The notes below the pieces were generated by a model. That model had not been told where the DNA came from. It worked only from the letters and a program-made list of their open reading frames with translations, and made no database searches. Positions 61,740 to 64,000 of a stretch of 64,000 bases of DNA are shown piece after piece. How positions within the stretch are numbered: position 1 is the first letter of the stretch; every line of letters starts with the position of its first letter. Source of the DNA: Scortum barcoo (Eukaryota; Chordata; Actinopteri; Centrarchiformes; Terapontidae); contig CM041548.1 of NCBI GenBank assembly GCA_023238725.1, positions 16,513,752-16,577,751 of the forward strand, written 5' to 3'. The position numbers and the translations under genes are program-made.

Positions 61740-63600
61740 ATCAGAGTCTAACAAGGGCAGATCCTGACAAACGTTTTCCCTGATATTCAAAATCTTGAAT
61801 ATCTAATATATAAGATCTGCGCTGGTGATCGCAGCAAAGAGATTCAAAGATGCAGAAAAAAAATGGTGGAAAAAAAAAGGTTGTGCACAAATGATATCAA
61901 AGTCAGGTCACATGAAGAGAAAATGCACTGCTTTTGTGAGCATCTAACAACACAAAAGCAGGAAACTGTGAAACTCATGGACACTACTAACCCTAACCCA
62001 ACCCTAACCCACACTGCACACGATGTCAAATATGAATATTTGTTCCACTTTTGGATGTACATAGCCATGTGTGTCTTGAAGTCTCTCTGACGAAATCTGT
62101 AATTGTGTCATTTATTTTGCATAACTGTGGTATTGTTTAGTAAAACCGGGTCTTCTAGTTTGCTTTTAAAGGGAGAGGTGAGGCAACTCAAAGTTAAATA
62201 TTAAAAACATTATATGAAATGTGGCTTTGGCTCAGTGTTTAACAGCCTTTAGAAATGATACAGATTTAGTCGCTACAGAAAATACAGCCTGTCTTAAACA
62301 ATAACGACGGCTTAAGGTGTGAAAGTGTTGTTTTTGCTCCCTTAAGAATCAAGCTAAAAAAGACTCTCTAGTGTGTTATCAAAGTCAAACTGAGGAAGGG
62401 AGGTGTCTGCAGGCCCTTCCTCCAATTCTGAGCTTGATAAATCTGACGTCTTGACATAATTTCAAGGAGAAACTCTGGACGACTTGAATTATCCCCACGA
62501 GCAAGTCTGGTCTCGCCCAGAATTTGTCCCTGGGCTTTTTCTCATTTGTTTATCTCCCAGTGTGTTTGCAAACATCTTTAGAGGGAGTCGACAAAAGCAT
62601 CGAGAGGCTGACGGGCTGACAAGTGGTGTCATGAAAATGCAATTACTGAGAATGTCACAGTTTGTTGGTATGCATCAGTCACAAAATGCCAAACGGCGGT
62701 GGGCATGTTTGTCGTATCCATGTGAACCGTTTAATCATTATCACTGCATGCGACTTTAAAAGGGGGCATGAATTAGTTTTCCTGCTGGAGGGGTGGCAGG
62801 GCAGTTATGAAATGGTATCTTCAGAGTCATGGTTTTGAAATTCTTTGCTGAGAGGGAGGCCGCTTTGGCCCGGTGAAATGCCTCTATTGTTTTGCCCACA
62901 GATCCGCCGGGTTTCTCAACTCTTGTTACTCGGAAAGAGGGAGTGTGGGAGAGACCGGCCAAACTAATCCTTATTCCACCAGTCACACCAATGTCAGCAA
63001 AGACAACAGAAAAGTCCAACGTGGAAAAGAAGATGAGGACAAACAAAAGCAGGGAAGTTTAAATATTAACATACAATTTTATTTGTTCTCATCAACAGAA
63101 AAAGACCTTTAAAATAAAAAACAGATCTATACAAAGTGATCTAAATTCATCATAAACTTAGTTGTATTTAGAAGTCACATTATTAGTTGAGATCAGCTGT
63201 TTGGAGTTTAAGTTCATATTATGTCTTCACCATGACAGCAAACGGAAATAGTGAGGCACGGCTGTAAATCTGTCCGGAGCAGGAAGGAGATGAAAAAAAA
63301 AAACTTAAAAACAAGACCAGAGAGTTGCAGAAAAGAGTCTATAAACTCAAGCTAGCAGCTGTGTGAGGCTGTACTAATGCACTTTGAATTACTTTGAATT
63401 AAATGTCAGCTTACTAACGTAACGATGTTCAGCTGAGGCTGATGGGAATGTTATTAGTTTTGCATTAACAATTTAGTCATAAACCAAAGGGGAACATTAA
63501 AGTGGCAATATACAAGTTTAACTTATCATTATGATCATTTTAAATGTTGACCGCACAATGAGAGGCTACAGAGTAAGGGCACCATCTGCATTTAGATTTG
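61740..63600. other. Intergenic, no gene recognised
   Basis: Short frames without recognisable domains. A tiny CCCTAACCCAACCCTAACCC run lies near 61988-62008. Confidence 0.45.
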
Positions 63601-63603
63601 ATC

Positions 63604-64000
63604 CCCTTAAAGCGGCAGTCGGTAAAATTAGACGAAAGTACTCTTATTTTGAAAATTAGAGTGAGTGTAAGATGTAGCTCCTGTCGCTTCTCTGTACAAT
63701 GCGCACCAGCTCGCCCCCAAAGCCCTCACCGCAGCATCGCTCAGTCTGAGTCTCTGTTTTCTACATTGCTCTACTTCTGTTTACTTGTCTTTCCTGTAAA
63801 CTGTTGTTTTGTCGTTGCTTGGTCATCATTGTTGTTTATCCTCTGTTAGGTCTGCTCAGAGTTAGCACATGCACGGTGGAGCAGCGACTGAAGCTCAGAT
63901 CCTCTCTTCTGATTGGTTGTTTTGACCCGGGCGCGGTGAATTCTTGTCAAATGGCCAAAGGAGCCAGATTTTTTTAATAATCTCTTAGCTTTATTACGGC
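63604..64000. repeat. Second copy of the dispersed repeat at 26.6 kb, cut by the window edge
   Basis: It begins CCTTAAAGCGGCAGTCGG and contains CTTCTGTTTACTTGTCTTTC, GCACATGCACGGTGGAGC and GATTGGTTGTTTTGACCCGG, in the same order as the 26575-26905 copy. The left end matches the right end of that copy when inverted. Confidence 0.65.

Noticed and set aside
61985..62009. Telomere-like CCCTAACCC run
   Set aside because: Only about three imperfect units; too short to be an interstitial telomere.

Overview
The window is teleost (probably percomorph) nuclear DNA. It shows intron-split vertebrate genes with GT/AG borders, a V-domain tRNA-derived SINE, Tc1 and fish-type non-LTR retrotransposons, and AT-rich introns full of short dispersed repeats. 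I see no bacterial-style genes or operons, no CRISPR array and no convincing tRNA or rRNA gene.

Layout from left to right. 1-5.4 kb: ddah2 (dimethylarginine dimethylaminohydrolase 2 family) on the minus strand. Its last exon lies beyond the left edge and a CpG-rich promoter with an untranslated first exon sits near 5.3-5.4 kb. 5.4-9.3 kb: intergenic, with a promoter-like GC-rich patch and a ~150-bp tandem repeat. 9.36-11.78 kb: a three-exon LY6/uPAR gene (LY6-A) on the plus strand. 12.7-15.3 kb: an APE-type LINE with target-site duplications and an internal deletion (LINE A). 18.3-22.75 kb: clic1 on the minus strand, all six coding exons plus an untranslated first exon. 26.3-56.5 kb: five more LY6 genes (B-F), all minus and head to tail. 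They are interrupted at 38.4-42.5 kb by a block of mobile elements: a second copy of the same LINE in opposite orientation (LINE B), a deleted Tc1 element and a V-SINE. 57-64 kb: gene-poor, with a long (TA)n tract, a 5'-truncated L2-like LINE (59.3-61.7 kb) and part of a repeat also found at 26.6 kb.

The six LY6 genes share one plan. A 52-nt signal-peptide exon is followed by a 111-nt exon (123 nt in LY6-A) with the first cysteines, then a terminal exon with the CC...C-N end of the three-finger fold and a hydrophobic tail suggesting a GPI anchor. Both introns are phase 1. Products are 127-135 residues. DDAH2, CLIC1 and LY6 genes are also neighbours in the mammalian MHC class III region, so this looks like an ancient linkage group with a local fish-side LY6 expansion. 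The LY6 proteins are probably extracellular surface proteins. DDAH2 and CLIC1 are intracellular, and nothing here shows that the three families act together.

Most notable points: the LY6 array inside DDAH2-CLIC1 synteny; an Arg where DDAH enzymes carry the catalytic His; an Ala where human CLIC1 has redox Cys59; two LY6 proteins with an extra N-terminal Cys; and an inverted LINE pair bracketing clic1 and three LY6 genes. Exon borders were placed by hand from splice consensus, reading frame and family similarity recalled from general knowledge. No database search was possible.
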